A stretch of DNA of 62,000 bases, taken from NCBI GenBank assembly GCA_009746045.1, contig RPFO01000041.1, forward strand, positions 697,245 through 759,244. Direction: 5' to 3'. Both the position numbers and the translations under genes were made by a program. The stretch comes from Mesostigma viride (Eukaryota > Streptophyta > Mesostigmatophyceae > Mesostigmatales > Mesostigmataceae). This document shows positions 10,435-19,985 of the stretch, piece by piece (the stretch's first letter is position 1; each line of letters starts with the position of its first letter). The notes beneath the pieces were generated by a model. It was not told the DNA's origin and did not search any database. It was given only the letters and a program-made list of their open reading frames with translations.

Positions 10435-13400
10435 CTATGGCCGCCCGTGTAAGGGGTCCATGAGCCCACGGAGCAGGGGGTACTGCCTCTCCGCCTTCTC
10501 CTCCAGCTTGGTGAGGGCATCTGCAGGGTTGTCCACACCAGGCACATGTTCAATGTGAGCTAGGTAGGACATCTCCTTGAGCAACAAGTAGTCAAGGTCC
10601 CTGCTCCTGGCCAGCTGCCTGTGCACAAATTGCACCATGCCCATGCTATCAGTCCTCACCAGTGTGTGCAGCTGCAACCTACAGGAAGCCACTTGACATA
10701 GCTGGTAGAAGAGCTCCCTCAAGTAAAGAGCAGTATGCAGCCCTTCACAGATTGCCCTGCACTCAGCAATATCACTGCTGGGTGTAACCCTGTTCTGCAA
10801 CCGACTGTACCAGGTAACAAGTGAGGTGTGATCTTGCTCCAGGGTAACTAATGCTGCTGCCCTGCCCCTGACCTCTGTGACCTTCCTATTGTCCATAGAA
10901 CTGTCCACATAGAGAACCATGTCAAGGGGCTTGTACAAATCCACAGGACCCAGTATAAGAGGGGGAGACATCATGACAGCCTGCACCACACTCTCAGCAC
11001 CCACCTCAACCAGCTGGGAATCAGTAAGTCGACTCAAGACCAGCAAGTCAGGGGCACATATACTTGCAAGCCATGCCAGCATGCCCCTGATGGTAGCACA
11101 CCTAGCCTGCGTGATGGGCTCCTGCAATGCATCTACAATCTGCTGTGGGTAGTCCTTACCACCCTCCATCCTGATGAACCACGAGCCCTTGGCTTGGAAC
11201 AACGTAGCCTGCATGCCACAGAAGACCATAGGCTCATTCTCCACCATGTGCTGTATCTTACCCAGCTCAAACCGCTTCTGGATCTTAGCCAAAACAGCCT
11301 CAACCCAGTCTGGTGGACCTATGAGATGCAGGTCATCACCATGCAGTGAGGCAAAGACAGGAAGGCCATTGTGGACCCTTGGAACAAACAGGGATCCACT
11401 GGAGACACAGAAAACCCACAAGTATTCTTCAAGAATTTCTCTAGGCTCTTTCTCCAGATAATGGGACTGGACCTGAGACCTTCCAACCCTTTCAGAATTC
11501 TCAGGTACCTGGCCTTTATCTCTGCTCTCCATACAGCAGGTACAGTCACAAAGAAAGGAGGGATATCTCTCCAAGTCTGCCTAGCCTGATCTTGGTCACC
11601 CTTGAGAAAAGCCCTCTTGAAATCAATCAGCACAGAGCTATAGGGCACACCCTTAACCAGAAAAGACAGAAATATACACAGCAGAATCCTCCACGTGTCA
11701 TGCAGCATCCCTGGAGTATAGAGCTCCTCATCTAACAACTGGCCAGTGCCATGATACTCGGTTACAACTGGTCTGACATGTGGCACCTGGACACCATCTA
11801 CCTCCTTGAGGACAAACATCAATCTGAGCAGCTGGTGAACTTCTGGCAGCTCATCCACAGGTTCTGCACAGTTGGAAACTATCCACTCATGCCCAGAAGC
11901 AACAAAGCCAAGAGTCCATGCCTTAGCCATCTTGGGGCTTTGCATCATCTCGACTAGCTGGCGCCAGGGAATAGGACTGTGAGCAGCTATCTGGTACCTG
12001 TTTACCCCTAACTGCCGTGGATCAAAGGTGGTTGGGATGATCAACAGGTCCTCAGCTATGGGCTCCTGACCTTGAGGACCCTCAGCTGGCTGACTCTTAA
12101 CAGCCTTCACCGCCACTGCAAGACCCTGGGAATAGTGATATCTTTCAAGGGGGAGGCTGCCCTGCCTTCTAGTGCCAACTCATCAGAGGTCAAAGTAACC
12201 CCTGGCATGCACAAGAAGTTCTGACCCAGAATGGCAGGCCCCTGATAGCCCTCTACCACACAGAACGTGGTGGGCACCCCTAAGATAGGCACACTCACTT
12301 CCCCAAGGATCTTCATGGACACCTTTCCTGAGAAATCAGACACAGCAAGGCAACTGGGATGGGACATCTGTAAGCCTACAGCATCCTCTTCCCTGATGAC
12401 AGACACCTGTGAGTTGGTATCTACCTCCATTGTAGCTGCCCAGCACGACCCCCACCCCGTGAGCTTGGATACCTTGGGATCATGTTTGCTGCGCATGAGT
12501 GCTCGGATGACGTCCGCCATGAGAGGCCCCCGGGCCTTAGGTGGCTGCCCCGTCCCCTCTGGCCTTGTGACAGTTGCTTCAGCAGCCTCCTCCTGCTCGT
12601 CATCTTCCAGCAGGGACAGACCATCATCCACCACCAGAGGATTGTTAGCTGCTGCTGCCTGGCTCTGGCCTGGCTCCTCAACCCAGCTGGGAGGGCCTGG
12701 CCCGTCTGCAGGCCAGATTGCATGTGGCCTTCTCTCCTTGACATGAGCCCAGGACAACCTGTACACGTGCCTTGGATCCTTTTCCAAAGCCACCAGGCAA
12801 GATCTGTTAGCTTCTTCCACACGAGTGACAACCCCATCCTGCCACTTCCCCCGCTTGCCTGGAATAGATGGTTCCTTCCACATCCTGACCTTCCAGCCCC
12901 ACCTGAGGCCTCAGCACATTCCAGTTCTTGTCCTTACGTCTCAGCTGGGCAAACAACCTGTCTGCCTTTCTAAGACTGGCCTGCACCACGTTTTCAGGTA
13001 ATAAGCTATACTGCAGGGCCAGGGGAGAGACAGCCACACCATCAAAGTAATAGTTAACCCTGTAGTTCAGCTGCTCTTCTATCCCCTTACACCAGGCTGC
13101 CCTCTCTAAGGCAGATGCCACAAGTGGCACTGTCTCTGCTGCTAGCACCACTGTCTTCACCTCACGTATGGATCTCTCTACAGCCCCCTGCTGCCCATGA
13201 CTCTCTCTGGGGACTACTACCAGCTTACAAGGCAGCTGGTCCTGATGCTTGAGCAAACAGTCAAACTGCAAGTCTGCCTGCACACTCTTGCACACCCCAA
13301 AGCCTGGGACTAGGGCCTTCATACCCAACAACAAGTGGTGCTCCTGCATACCAGGCAGAACGTCTATCAGCCTGTATCTACTGAACCTCTCCACCCCCAC

Positions 13401-13512
13401 CAATCTATATACAAGCCCCTAATATGCTGGATATCCATCTGGATGTCGCCACGCTCCCTAGCAGGCTCCCTAGCATGGGACTGAGGTGGGTGAACAGCAT
13501 TTTCCTGACAAC
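10435..13512 (-). pseudogene. Element A pol, main part (integrase core to RNase H)
   Basis: Fragments in three frames together cover the integrase core (GVDRFSRYRL, second Asp in QADLQFDC, Glu in GAVERSIREVK), then a retropepsin-like domain (VDTNSQVSVI ... AILGQNFL), then copia-type reverse transcriptase (LIDFKRAFLKGD ... HGDD) and RNase H (YVDSSMDN, AECRAI, DSMGMV, NPADALTK). Frame breaks against B lie near 12890, 12165 and 11390. The upstream piece of pol is separated by element G. The break near 12890 is an extra G in a short run, typical of either decay or a read error. Confidence 0.85.
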
Positions 13513-13517
13513 CACAG

Positions 13518-14048
13518 TGTCAAAATGTAAGACAGGTGGCAGGCTTAAAGATCGAATAATGCTTTACTGATTTTATATATTGACTTTGAGTCGGCGTACA
13601 AACGGGTAGCCATGACAATTGCAGGGGCAACATTAAGCGGAAAAACACACTGTCGCAGTATCCGTCGATCTGGAAATAATCTACGGTATAAGTTAAAGTG
13701 CATCCAGCCGCCACACACAAGTGGGTGGCTTACATCAACACTAAAATGATGCGTCAGATCACTAGTATGCAAGTACAAGGACATTGCGCCTCCAGGGCAG
13801 CACTTAGTGAACATAGGGTCGGCGCGTAGCGCGGAGCCAGGCAAATTTTGTCAGACGGCTACAGTACCACTGGTTACAGTACCACTGGTTACAGTACCAC
13901 TAGGGTACGGATGTCAGCTAACTAAGATATTTAGCTAACTAATATATTTAGTAAAATGTAGAAGAAAGTAGTCATATAAGTTCCGGTATACCCGAAACTA
14001 GCACACTCAATTAAAAGACTGTCAGGCATATTGGGGCATATCCTGACA
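13518..14048 (-). repeat. 3' LTR of element G
   Basis: 531 bp. It carries three copies of a 16-bp unit containing ACAGTACCACT and a small TATTTAGCTAACTAATATAT stretch. The polypurine tract AAGGGGG lies directly upstream on the minus strand (14049-14055). Confidence 0.92.
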
Positions 14049-14615
14049 CCCCCTTGCATACAATGTGCCTGTTCCCCCCTTGCTCAGAGAAACCTATAGC
14101 TAGTGAGGGTATAGCCGGGTACACTCCCATGGCACCCCCCTTACACGGCTATCTGGTTGGAGCTGAGAGGAGACTTGATGACTGTAGCCCCCAGGTGTCC
14201 CTGGGAGTGCGCCACAGTGGCGGTCGCTTGGAGAATGCCGGTGACCCTAGAAAACCTTGGTTGTGGCTGCTGTTGCTGGGAAAAATGCTGGGACCCTGGA
14301 AAGACATCCGGTGGCCCCCAGGTGTCCCTGGGAGTGCGCCACAGGAGAAAAGAACACAGGTTGACTGGTTGATGCTGGTACTGCAGTACTGGTCACTGCT
14401 GGCTGCTGGCATGAAGACCTGCACCTGTCACGTCTGGCAGGGTGGGCGACTAGCCGCTAGCAATGCAGGAGGGCCAGAGGACGGGTTGGGGGGGCTGGCT
14501 GCTGTCGCCTGCTGCAGTGCAGGTTGAAAAGCTCCAGGGCCCACGTCTGGTGCTAGCTGGGCCCAGCTGGCTGCTACCCCTTGTTCCCTGTCCCGGGGGG
14601 AGCTGGATAAGGCGT

Positions 14616-15506
14616 TTAGAAGCAGAAACCGGGGGGGAGGTCGGGGGCCTCGTGGGAGGGCGCCGGGGTGTCGGTGGTGTGGTGGGCGGCGGGCCCGCCG
14701 GTGTTGCCGCGAGTGTTCCGTAGGTGAGGATACTTCCACCAGCAGGTGGGCTCCTGATGAGAGGTGCGACCGCAGTGGGTGCAGCTGGGCCGCTGGGTCC
14801 CGCCATTGTGACCGCCACGCCCCCTGCCACGCCCGGTGCCACGGCCACCGCGTCCAGAGTGGGAGGTATGATACACCCCGGTGGCCTCCGCGGAATCTTT
14901 GTTACCGTGCACAAGGTCCCAGGCCTTAAGAAGTGCCGCCTTAGTTTCCTGTAGGGTGATACCGTCCCCAAGGTTCAATTGTGCAAGGGACGGTAGCAAC
15001 TCCTCGGTCACGCCGGCGAGCAGATTCTCGGCTAGATCCTCCGGTGCCATTTTGGCGCCGGTGGCAATCAGGTCGTTATAAGTTAATTCCCCGTCGGTTA
15101 TATATTGCCGCATTGTGACGCCGGGTTCCAGCTTCATTCGATTTAGCTTGCGGCGTAGTGCTCGCCGGTTGCTCATCTGCAGTTTGAGATGCTCATATTC
15201 TTCACAGATGCGATGATATGCCACGCTGCCAGTTTTCTGAGTAACACTGTTTGCCACTTTGAGTGCCGGTCCAACGAGGCACTGACAAAGGGCCGCAAAA
15301 AGAATCAGGTCGCGTTCCTCATTGACCTCGGTGCCAAGCAGGACAGACAGCATCCCGAATGCTGTCACTACGGCCAGAAAAGGAATCTTCGTGTTATCCC
15401 ACTTTACTGGGTCGAGGCCGTCGAACTGTGTAATATTTTTGCAGGCCTGTAGAATGTTGAGATCTTTCGTCGCTTTCGTAGCTGCTGCTGTCGCGGCTGC
15501 GGACAT
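14616..15506 (-). CDS. gag: Gag of element G, copia UBN2 type
   Basis: 296 residues from ATG 15506. The N-terminal two thirds fit the UBN2/copia Gag pattern: a Trp-containing start (LDPVKWDNTKIPFLAV), a long helical part, then LKLQ...RRKLNRMKLEPGVTMRQYI and a LLAGVTEELLPSLAQL segment. An RGG-rich linker (GRGGRGTGRGRGRGG) leads to one zinc knuckle, CTHCGRTSHQEPTC (C-x2-C-x4-H-x4-C). The product should form virus-like particles that package the element RNA. The frame is intact, unlike most coding regions here. After the stop, about 560 bp up to the LTR hold no pol, only a 30-bp direct repeat (CCCCCAGGTGTCCCTGGGAG...) at about 14189 and 14313. Confidence 0.88.
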   Translation of the reverse strand: MSAAATAAATKATKDLNILQACKNITQFDGLDPVKWDNTKIPFLAVVTAFGMLSVLLGTEVNEERDLILFAALCQCLVGPALKVANSVTQKTGSVAYHRICEEYEHLKLQMSNRRALRRKLNRMKLEPGVTMRQYITDGELTYNDLIATGAKMAPEDLAENLLAGVTEELLPSLAQLNLGDGITLQETKAALLKAWDLVHGNKDSAEATGVYHTSHSGRGGRGTGRGRGRGGHNGGTQRPSCTHCGRTSHQEPTCWWKYPHLRNTRGNTGGPAAHHTTDTPAPSHEAPDLPPGFCF

Positions 15507-15805
15507 GATTGTCTCGGCAAGGTTAAAATCTGGTCACAACCGAGTCTCGGCAAGGTGAAAATCTGGAGACAGCCGAGAAAGCCGGAGACGCTCAATCCGT
15601 AATGGTAAAGATTAAGACTAATATGCGACGATGGTTGAGAACAGCAAATACGAGGTAGAGACGATCGTCTAAATACTGGAGTTCTTGAATTTTGATACAG
15701 GGAAGCCCGTCTAGGATATGCACGACTGGCATAAAGTGCCGACGTCGGATTCAGGGAGTCAATTTGCCCGATAAATCGGACCAGTTTCAGCAATTTAGTA
15801 GGCCA

Positions 15806-15820
15806 CCCCGCTCGATACCA
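15806..15820 (-). promoter_or_regulatory. Primer-binding site of element G
   Basis: On the minus strand TGGTATCGAGCGGGG starts immediately after the 5' LTR. TGGTATC is the conserved start of initiator-tRNA-Met primer sites in copia elements. Confidence 0.7.
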
Positions 15821-16940
15821 TGTCAAAATGTAAGACAGGTGGCAGGCTTAAAGATCGAATAATGCTTTACTGATTTTATATATTGACTTTGAGTCGGCGT
15901 ACAAACGGGTAGCCATGACAATTGCAGGGGCAACATTAAGTGGAAAAACACACTGTCGCAGTATCCGTCGATCTGGAAATAATCTACGGTATAAGTTAAA
16001 GTGCATCCAGCCGCCACACACAAGTGGGTGGCTTACATCAACACTAAAATGATGCGTCAGATCACTAGTATGCAAGTACAAGGACATTGCGCCTCCAGGG
16101 CAGCACTTAGTGAACATAGGGTCGGCGCGTAGCGCGGAGCCAGGCAAATTTTGTCAGACGGCTACAGTACCACTGGTTACAGTACCACTGGTTACAGTAC
16201 CACTAGGGTACGGATGTCAGCTAACTAAGATATTTAGCTAACTAATATATTTTAAAAATATAATTACTTACAGCAGAGTGAAATCACTCAAACCAAAGCA
16301 AACGCCCAGCTATAAACCTATATACAGAGCCATGTCAAAGCTCTATACTACGATAAGACCAATGGAAACGCCTAACGGGAGGAACCTAATAGCCCTGCTG
16401 CACCGCAAAATCAGCCCGCGTACGGCGGAGCATGATGTCCGCCATGGCCCGAGTCAGCGCCACCGACAAGCGCTGACGCCAATATGACGTCCAGGTCCGC
16501 GCCGACCATGGGGCCCGCTGGCCCTCCAGGTCCAGCCGGTCCTCCCGGAGCCGGCAACACTCCTTGAAGAAGGCGGAGGTCAGGGGCCCCATGGCCCCAA
16601 ACTCCTCCAGGACAAAGGGCACCACACGATGGTGCCCGACGTCGCCGTAGGCCAGGAGCTTGGCCCGCTCCGCCCGGTCCGCCGTGTAACCTGCCGTGAG
16701 GGAGGCCCCAGCCACGTGGCTAAGAGCCAAGGGCCGCGCCACCGAAACGTCAATAAGCAGATGCCGGCCACCCCCCTCAAAGTCCAGCACCACGATGTCA
16801 GGCCGGTGGTTGGGGGAATAGAAGGCAGCGCTAATATATTTAGTAAAATGTAGAAGAAAGTAGTCATATAAGTTCCGGTATACCCGAAACTAGCACACTC
16901 AATTAAAAGACTGTCAGGCATATTGGGGCATATCCTGACA
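15821..16940 (-). repeat. 5' LTR of element G, split by a LINE
   Basis: Same 531-bp LTR as 13518-14048 once the LINE (16253-16830) and one copy of its 11-bp target duplication are removed. The visible difference is GTGG versus GCGG near the middle. Confidence 0.92.
16253..16830 (-). mobile_element. 5'-truncated LINE copy in the LTR of G
   Basis: 578 bp matching the 3' end of the LINE at 59131-61999 (endonuclease C-terminus and 3' UTR). It is flanked by the 11-bp duplication CTAATATATTT (16242-16252 and 16831-16841). The 5' cut falls inside the endonuclease domain at GCGCTGCCTTCTATTCC. 5' truncation plus a variable-length target duplication is typical of target-primed reverse transcription. 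Confidence 0.9.
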
Positions 16941-16945
16941 CACAG

Positions 16946-17093
16946 TTCTCAGCAGCAGCCTGGCAAGCCTCCCACAAAGGCTCCCTACCTAGCTTCCAAG
17001 CAAACATTGCAGCCTGCCCAGAATGCCCAAACATGTGATGCAACCTATGGCCAGCCTCAGCATAGCTCAGCACTCTCTCAGTACTGACCTGGC
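16946..17093 (-). pseudogene. Element A pol fragment (integrase zinc region)
   Basis: About 50 residues between element G and the inverted-repeat element. They encode the HHCC-type N-terminal integrase region (LHHMFGH, then C residues), matching B at about 44060-44200. Both sides are broken by insertions. Confidence 0.8.
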
Positions 17094-17101
17094 CATTACA
17101 A

Positions 17102-17870
17102 TTCGTTCAAGTGGCCCGCCGGAGCGGCTGTACAATTTTTCCCAGTGAGCGCGCTGCCAAGTGTACTTGTGGGCAAATTTTTAGGTGCCCCGTCACTTCG
17201 AGGTACTAAAAATTAGGCTACGGTACGAATTCAGCGAATTTCAGCGAATTTTCAGTCGAACCAAAGGAAGTGACGCCAACTACCAAAAAGTTTCCGTTAC
17301 GAATTTTCAGCCCAACACTCGCGCAAAATGAAGTTACGGCAACTACCAAAAAGTTTCCGTTACGAATTTTCACTCCCACACGTTTGCACAAGAGGAAGTG
17401 ACGGCAACTACCAAACAGTTTCCGTTACGAATTTTCAGTCCCACACTTCGCGCAAATTTTAGTAGGGCTGCACGCAAGCTACCTTTCAAAATTTTGCGCT
17501 AGTATGGAACGCATTTCATTCGTCTGGAGGAACGCTGCCCGCCAACTACCCCCGTTCAGAATGTTCCGCCGAAATTTACTTGAGATTTGGAAATCTGAAC
17601 GTGCGCGCAAATTTTAGTAGGGCTGCACGCAAGCTACCTTTCAAAATTTTGCGCAAGTATGGAACGCAATTCATTCGTCCGGAGGAATGCTGCTCGTCAA
17701 CTGCCCCCGTTCAGAAAGTTGCGCCGAACTTTACTTGAGATTTGGAAATCTGAACGTGCGGTTGGAGTTTCGCGGGGAAACCCAAGTTCCCTAGTAAGTC
17801 ACCAATGACGCGCTTCGAACACTTGTCCGCTAAAACCTAAGCAGCCGCTCCGGCTGGCCACTTAAACGAA
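17102..17870. mobile_element. 769-bp inverted-repeat (MITE-like) element with internal repeats
   Basis: Ends carry a 29-bp terminal inverted repeat (TTCGTTYAAGTGGCC...GGAGCGGCTG) with 27 of 29 bases matching. There is no ORF. Inside are about three tandem copies of a roughly 60-bp unit (CAACTACCAAAMAGTTTCCG; 17262-17450) and two copies of a roughly 145-bp unit (17455-17765). Comparison with element B shows that 17094-17926 is absent there, so this is an insertion in A. The 8 bases to its left and 56 to its right are also extra, and I cannot find a target duplication, so the real ends may be wider. Confidence 0.7.
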
Positions 17871-17926
17871 ACATGATGGACTCATGGTACGCCGCCCAGA
17901 TCCGGCTCTCTCCCCCGAAACTTGAT

Positions 17927-18268
17927 GCGAGACGTCTGAACCATGTGTGGGGACACATGATCCACTCCTGATGAGGTTCCAGGGCTTTCCTGCAGGCCAT
18001 CCTGACTCCCCAAGCCAGGCCCTGCACCCTGGACCGCTCCAGGCCCTTCCAGCAAGGTCCCTTGGCCCTCCAGGCCAGCACCTGCTGGAGACCCACCACC
18101 TGCATGAGGCATAGGGAATTCAGCTGCAGCATTGTTATTGCAATCCAGTGGAAGAACAACATCTTTACACCCTTGGTGCTGCACAAGGGCCACACCCCCA
18201 TCCTTATGTACATCCAGCACACCTTCCCCAAGGGGTGATAGACTATTTACAGGGGATGGCGTAACTAG
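17927..18268 (-). pseudogene. Element A pol, N-terminal linker
   Basis: Follows the gag UGA in the same frame. It encodes a low-complexity Gly/Pro/Val-rich linker (VTPSPVNSLSPLGEG...) like those in B and C, and leads to the integrase. Ended by the inverted-repeat insertion. Confidence 0.75.
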
Positions 18269-18271
18269 TCA
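18265..18271 (-). promoter_or_regulatory. UGA CUA G: candidate stop-codon readthrough site (element A)
   Basis: The gag frame ends ...QSGQQ-UGA-CUA-G and continues open, in the same frame, into pol. UGA followed by CUAG is the best known leaky stop context in eukaryotic and viral mRNAs. The same site is kept in B (UGA CUA G, out of frame there because of one lost G), and C has UGA CUU in frame. Confidence 0.7.
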
Positions 18272-19627
18272 CTGCTGCCCAGACTGGCCCCCTGCCCCAG
18301 CAGGCTTGGCCTTCCTGTCAGGGCACTCACGACGCCAGTGACCTTCCTTGCCACACACAAAGCATGCTCCACCCTTCTTCCCAGACCCAGCCCCACCCTT
18401 GCCAGGCTTCCCCTGGCCTCCCTGAGACTGCCCACCCTGCTTGCCCTGGTTGCCTTGAGCTTGGCCCTTGCCTTGCCCTTGGCCACCTTTACCCTGCTGA
18501 CCACCAGCTTGCTGGCTCCCAACCCCTCCTTGGGAACCTGCACCCTTGCCACCCTGAGCCCCCTGCCTCTGGCGCCTGAAGCGCTTACGCTTGTTGGGCC
18601 TTGCCCCATCACGGGCTGGGTACCCGGGGACATCACCTTGGCCCTGCACAGCGGAGGTGGCATTGCTGCCATGGGACTGGATAGCTTTGCAGGCAGGATC
18701 TGGCTTCCTTATGCTGAGGATTACAATCTCCAGAGCACGCAAGGAGCCATCTGTCTGGTTTAGAAACATGCGGGCACTGTTCCTCCCATCCACACTCAAA
18801 CCCATACGGTCCAGGAAATAATCTGCCAAGGCCCTATCTGTGACTAGGAAGCCATACTTGGCTCCCTTGTCCCTGATACGGTTGAGCCTAGCCCATTCCT
18901 CTGCCACAGGGCCCACTATCTCAAAGGTGTCATACTGGTGTTTATAATAGTTGGTGAGGTTGAGAACCTTGTCAGAGAACTCTTCCCTCAACCCATCCAG
19001 GAACTGTGCCCAGGTTAACCTATCCTTGACAGCAGTCCTAGCCTTCTCCCTGACACGCTCTGAAGAGTCCCTGTTGCACGTGGACGAGTGAAACACCTGC
19101 ACTAGGTTGACAGTGGGGTCCACGGAGAGTACAACCAACTCCATGTCCTCTAACCACTTGTCTAAAGCTTCCTGTGCTAGTGGTGGGTTAAGAGGCTTTT
19201 GTCGGCCATTCATGACAGTAACTGCACTCATGTGAGGCCTCGACCCTGGCACCGCCTTCGCTGGCTCCCCCACAGCGGGTGTCACAACAACAGCACCACT
19301 AGGGCCAGCAGGCGCAGGGGAGGGCACATCCACATGAAGCCTCTTACCATTGCCGTCAGCGGAGGTGTCCCTCTTACGCTTCTCCACGGCTGGTTGCCCG
19401 TTTGCCATCGTCATTGCGTCAGATGGCCATGTCGCCCGCACCTTACGCGCCTCCTCCACCGAGTCCTCGTGCCGTCTCTTGCTCCCTGGCCGCTTTCCCC
19501 CATCGCCGTCGCTGGTAGGGATTGCCTCCCCCACCAGCTGCTCCTTGTCCTGCCTAGGCTCCTGGCTTTCCCCTGCCGGTGCCTCCACCTCGCCCTTGTC
19601 GCCGTCGCCCGGTTTGCCACGAGGCAT
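18269..19627 (-). CDS. gag: Gag of element A
   Basis: 452 residues from ATG 19627 (MPRGKPGDGDKGE). An acidic, variable N-terminal region is followed by a capsid-like helical core (LDKWLEDMELVVLSVDPTVN ... EEFSDKVLNLTNYYKHQYD ... FLDRMGLSVDGRNSARMF). Then comes a basic Gly/Gln/Lys tract and a zinc knuckle CFVCGKEGHWRREC (C-x2-C-x4-H-x4-C). It would form the particle and bind RNA. TGTATATA lies just before the ATG, as in B. The frame ends at a UGA that probably allows readthrough into pol. I start at MPRG, not the longer upstream frame, because B has the same ATG at the same place. Confidence 0.9.
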   Translation of the reverse strand: MPRGKPGDGDKGEVEAPAGESQEPRQDKEQLVGEAIPTSDGDGGKRPGSKRRHEDSVEEARKVRATWPSDAMTMANGQPAVEKRKRDTSADGNGKRLHVDVPSPAPAGPSGAVVVTPAVGEPAKAVPGSRPHMSAVTVMNGRQKPLNPPLAQEALDKWLEDMELVVLSVDPTVNLVQVFHSSTCNRDSSERVREKARTAVKDRLTWAQFLDGLREEFSDKVLNLTNYYKHQYDTFEIVGPVAEEWARLNRIRDKGAKYGFLVTDRALADYFLDRMGLSVDGRNSARMFLNQTDGSLRALEIVILSIRKPDPACKAIQSHGSNATSAVQGQGDVPGYPARDGARPNKRKRFRRQRQGAQGGKGAGSQGGVGSQQAGGQQGKGGQGQGKGQAQGNQGKQGGQSQGGQGKPGKGGAGSGKKGGACFVCGKEGHWRRECPDRKAKPAGAGGQSGQQ

Positions 19628-19680
19628 TATATACAGTGGGACGACAAAACAACACAGGCGAAGGGCAAAGAAGAACAAGC

Positions 19681-19985
19681 TCAAGCGCTGGTGCTGCCTG
19701 AAGAGGCCGTCGGCTGCTCTCCAGGTGCTGCCTCCTCCTCACGCTCTTGTGCAGTGCGCGCCACCGGTGTCCCCACTCGAGGAACTGCGCGGACCTCAGG
19801 TCCGCGCTGTAAGGACCAAGCACACGGCTGACCGGCCTACCGGCTGCTGTCTGCTCCACCGGCACTCTGGGCGCGCTGCCCCGGCGATACCACTGAAGGT
19901 TTCTGACCCACCTGCTACCACCACCCCGTCGGTCGTTGCGAGACCCCCGACCTATCTCAGCAAAGTCGTGCTCGGGTGGTTTTAC
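19681..19985 (-). pseudogene. ORF1 remnant of element A
   Basis: C-terminal part of the extra ORF found before gag in B and C. It keeps PEHDFAEIGRGSRND (as in B) and RWVRNLQWYRRGSAPRVPVE (RWVRNQQWFRNPSEPRVAVE in C). Shortly after this it shifts frame relative to B. Similarity ends abruptly at about 19985, the truncation point of the element. Confidence 0.7.

Larger units (their letters stand above)
13518..16940 (-). mobile_element. Gag-only LTR retrotransposon G (TR-GAG type)
   Basis: Complete small element with TG...CA ends (TGTCAGG...TTTGACA on the minus strand), 531-bp LTRs, 5-bp target duplication CACAG (13513-13517 and 16941-16945), a primer site complementary to initiator tRNA-Met and a polypurine tract. 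It encodes only Gag; no protease, integrase or reverse transcriptase is present. This matches plant TR-GAG elements, which depend on a helper in trans. It inserted in the integrase region of element A, and its 5' LTR was later hit by a LINE. The two LTRs differ visibly at one position, so it is young. Confidence 0.92.
8782..19985 (-). mobile_element. LTR retrotransposon A (family A/B/C), 5'-truncated
   Basis: Reading on the minus strand: end of ORF1, gag, UGA, pol (integrase, protease, reverse transcriptase, RNase H), 3' UTR and 3' LTR. It is a close relative of element B, and gag is nearly identical over most of its length. The 5' LTR and most of ORF1 are missing: similarity to B stops at about 19985. 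Nested inside are element G (TSD CACAG) and a 769-bp inverted-repeat element. Pol has several single-base frame breaks, so this copy looks dead or badly sequenced. The base pairs next to the 3' LTR are GGAGA (8777-8781); no matching duplication can be found because the 5' end is lost. Confidence 0.9.
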
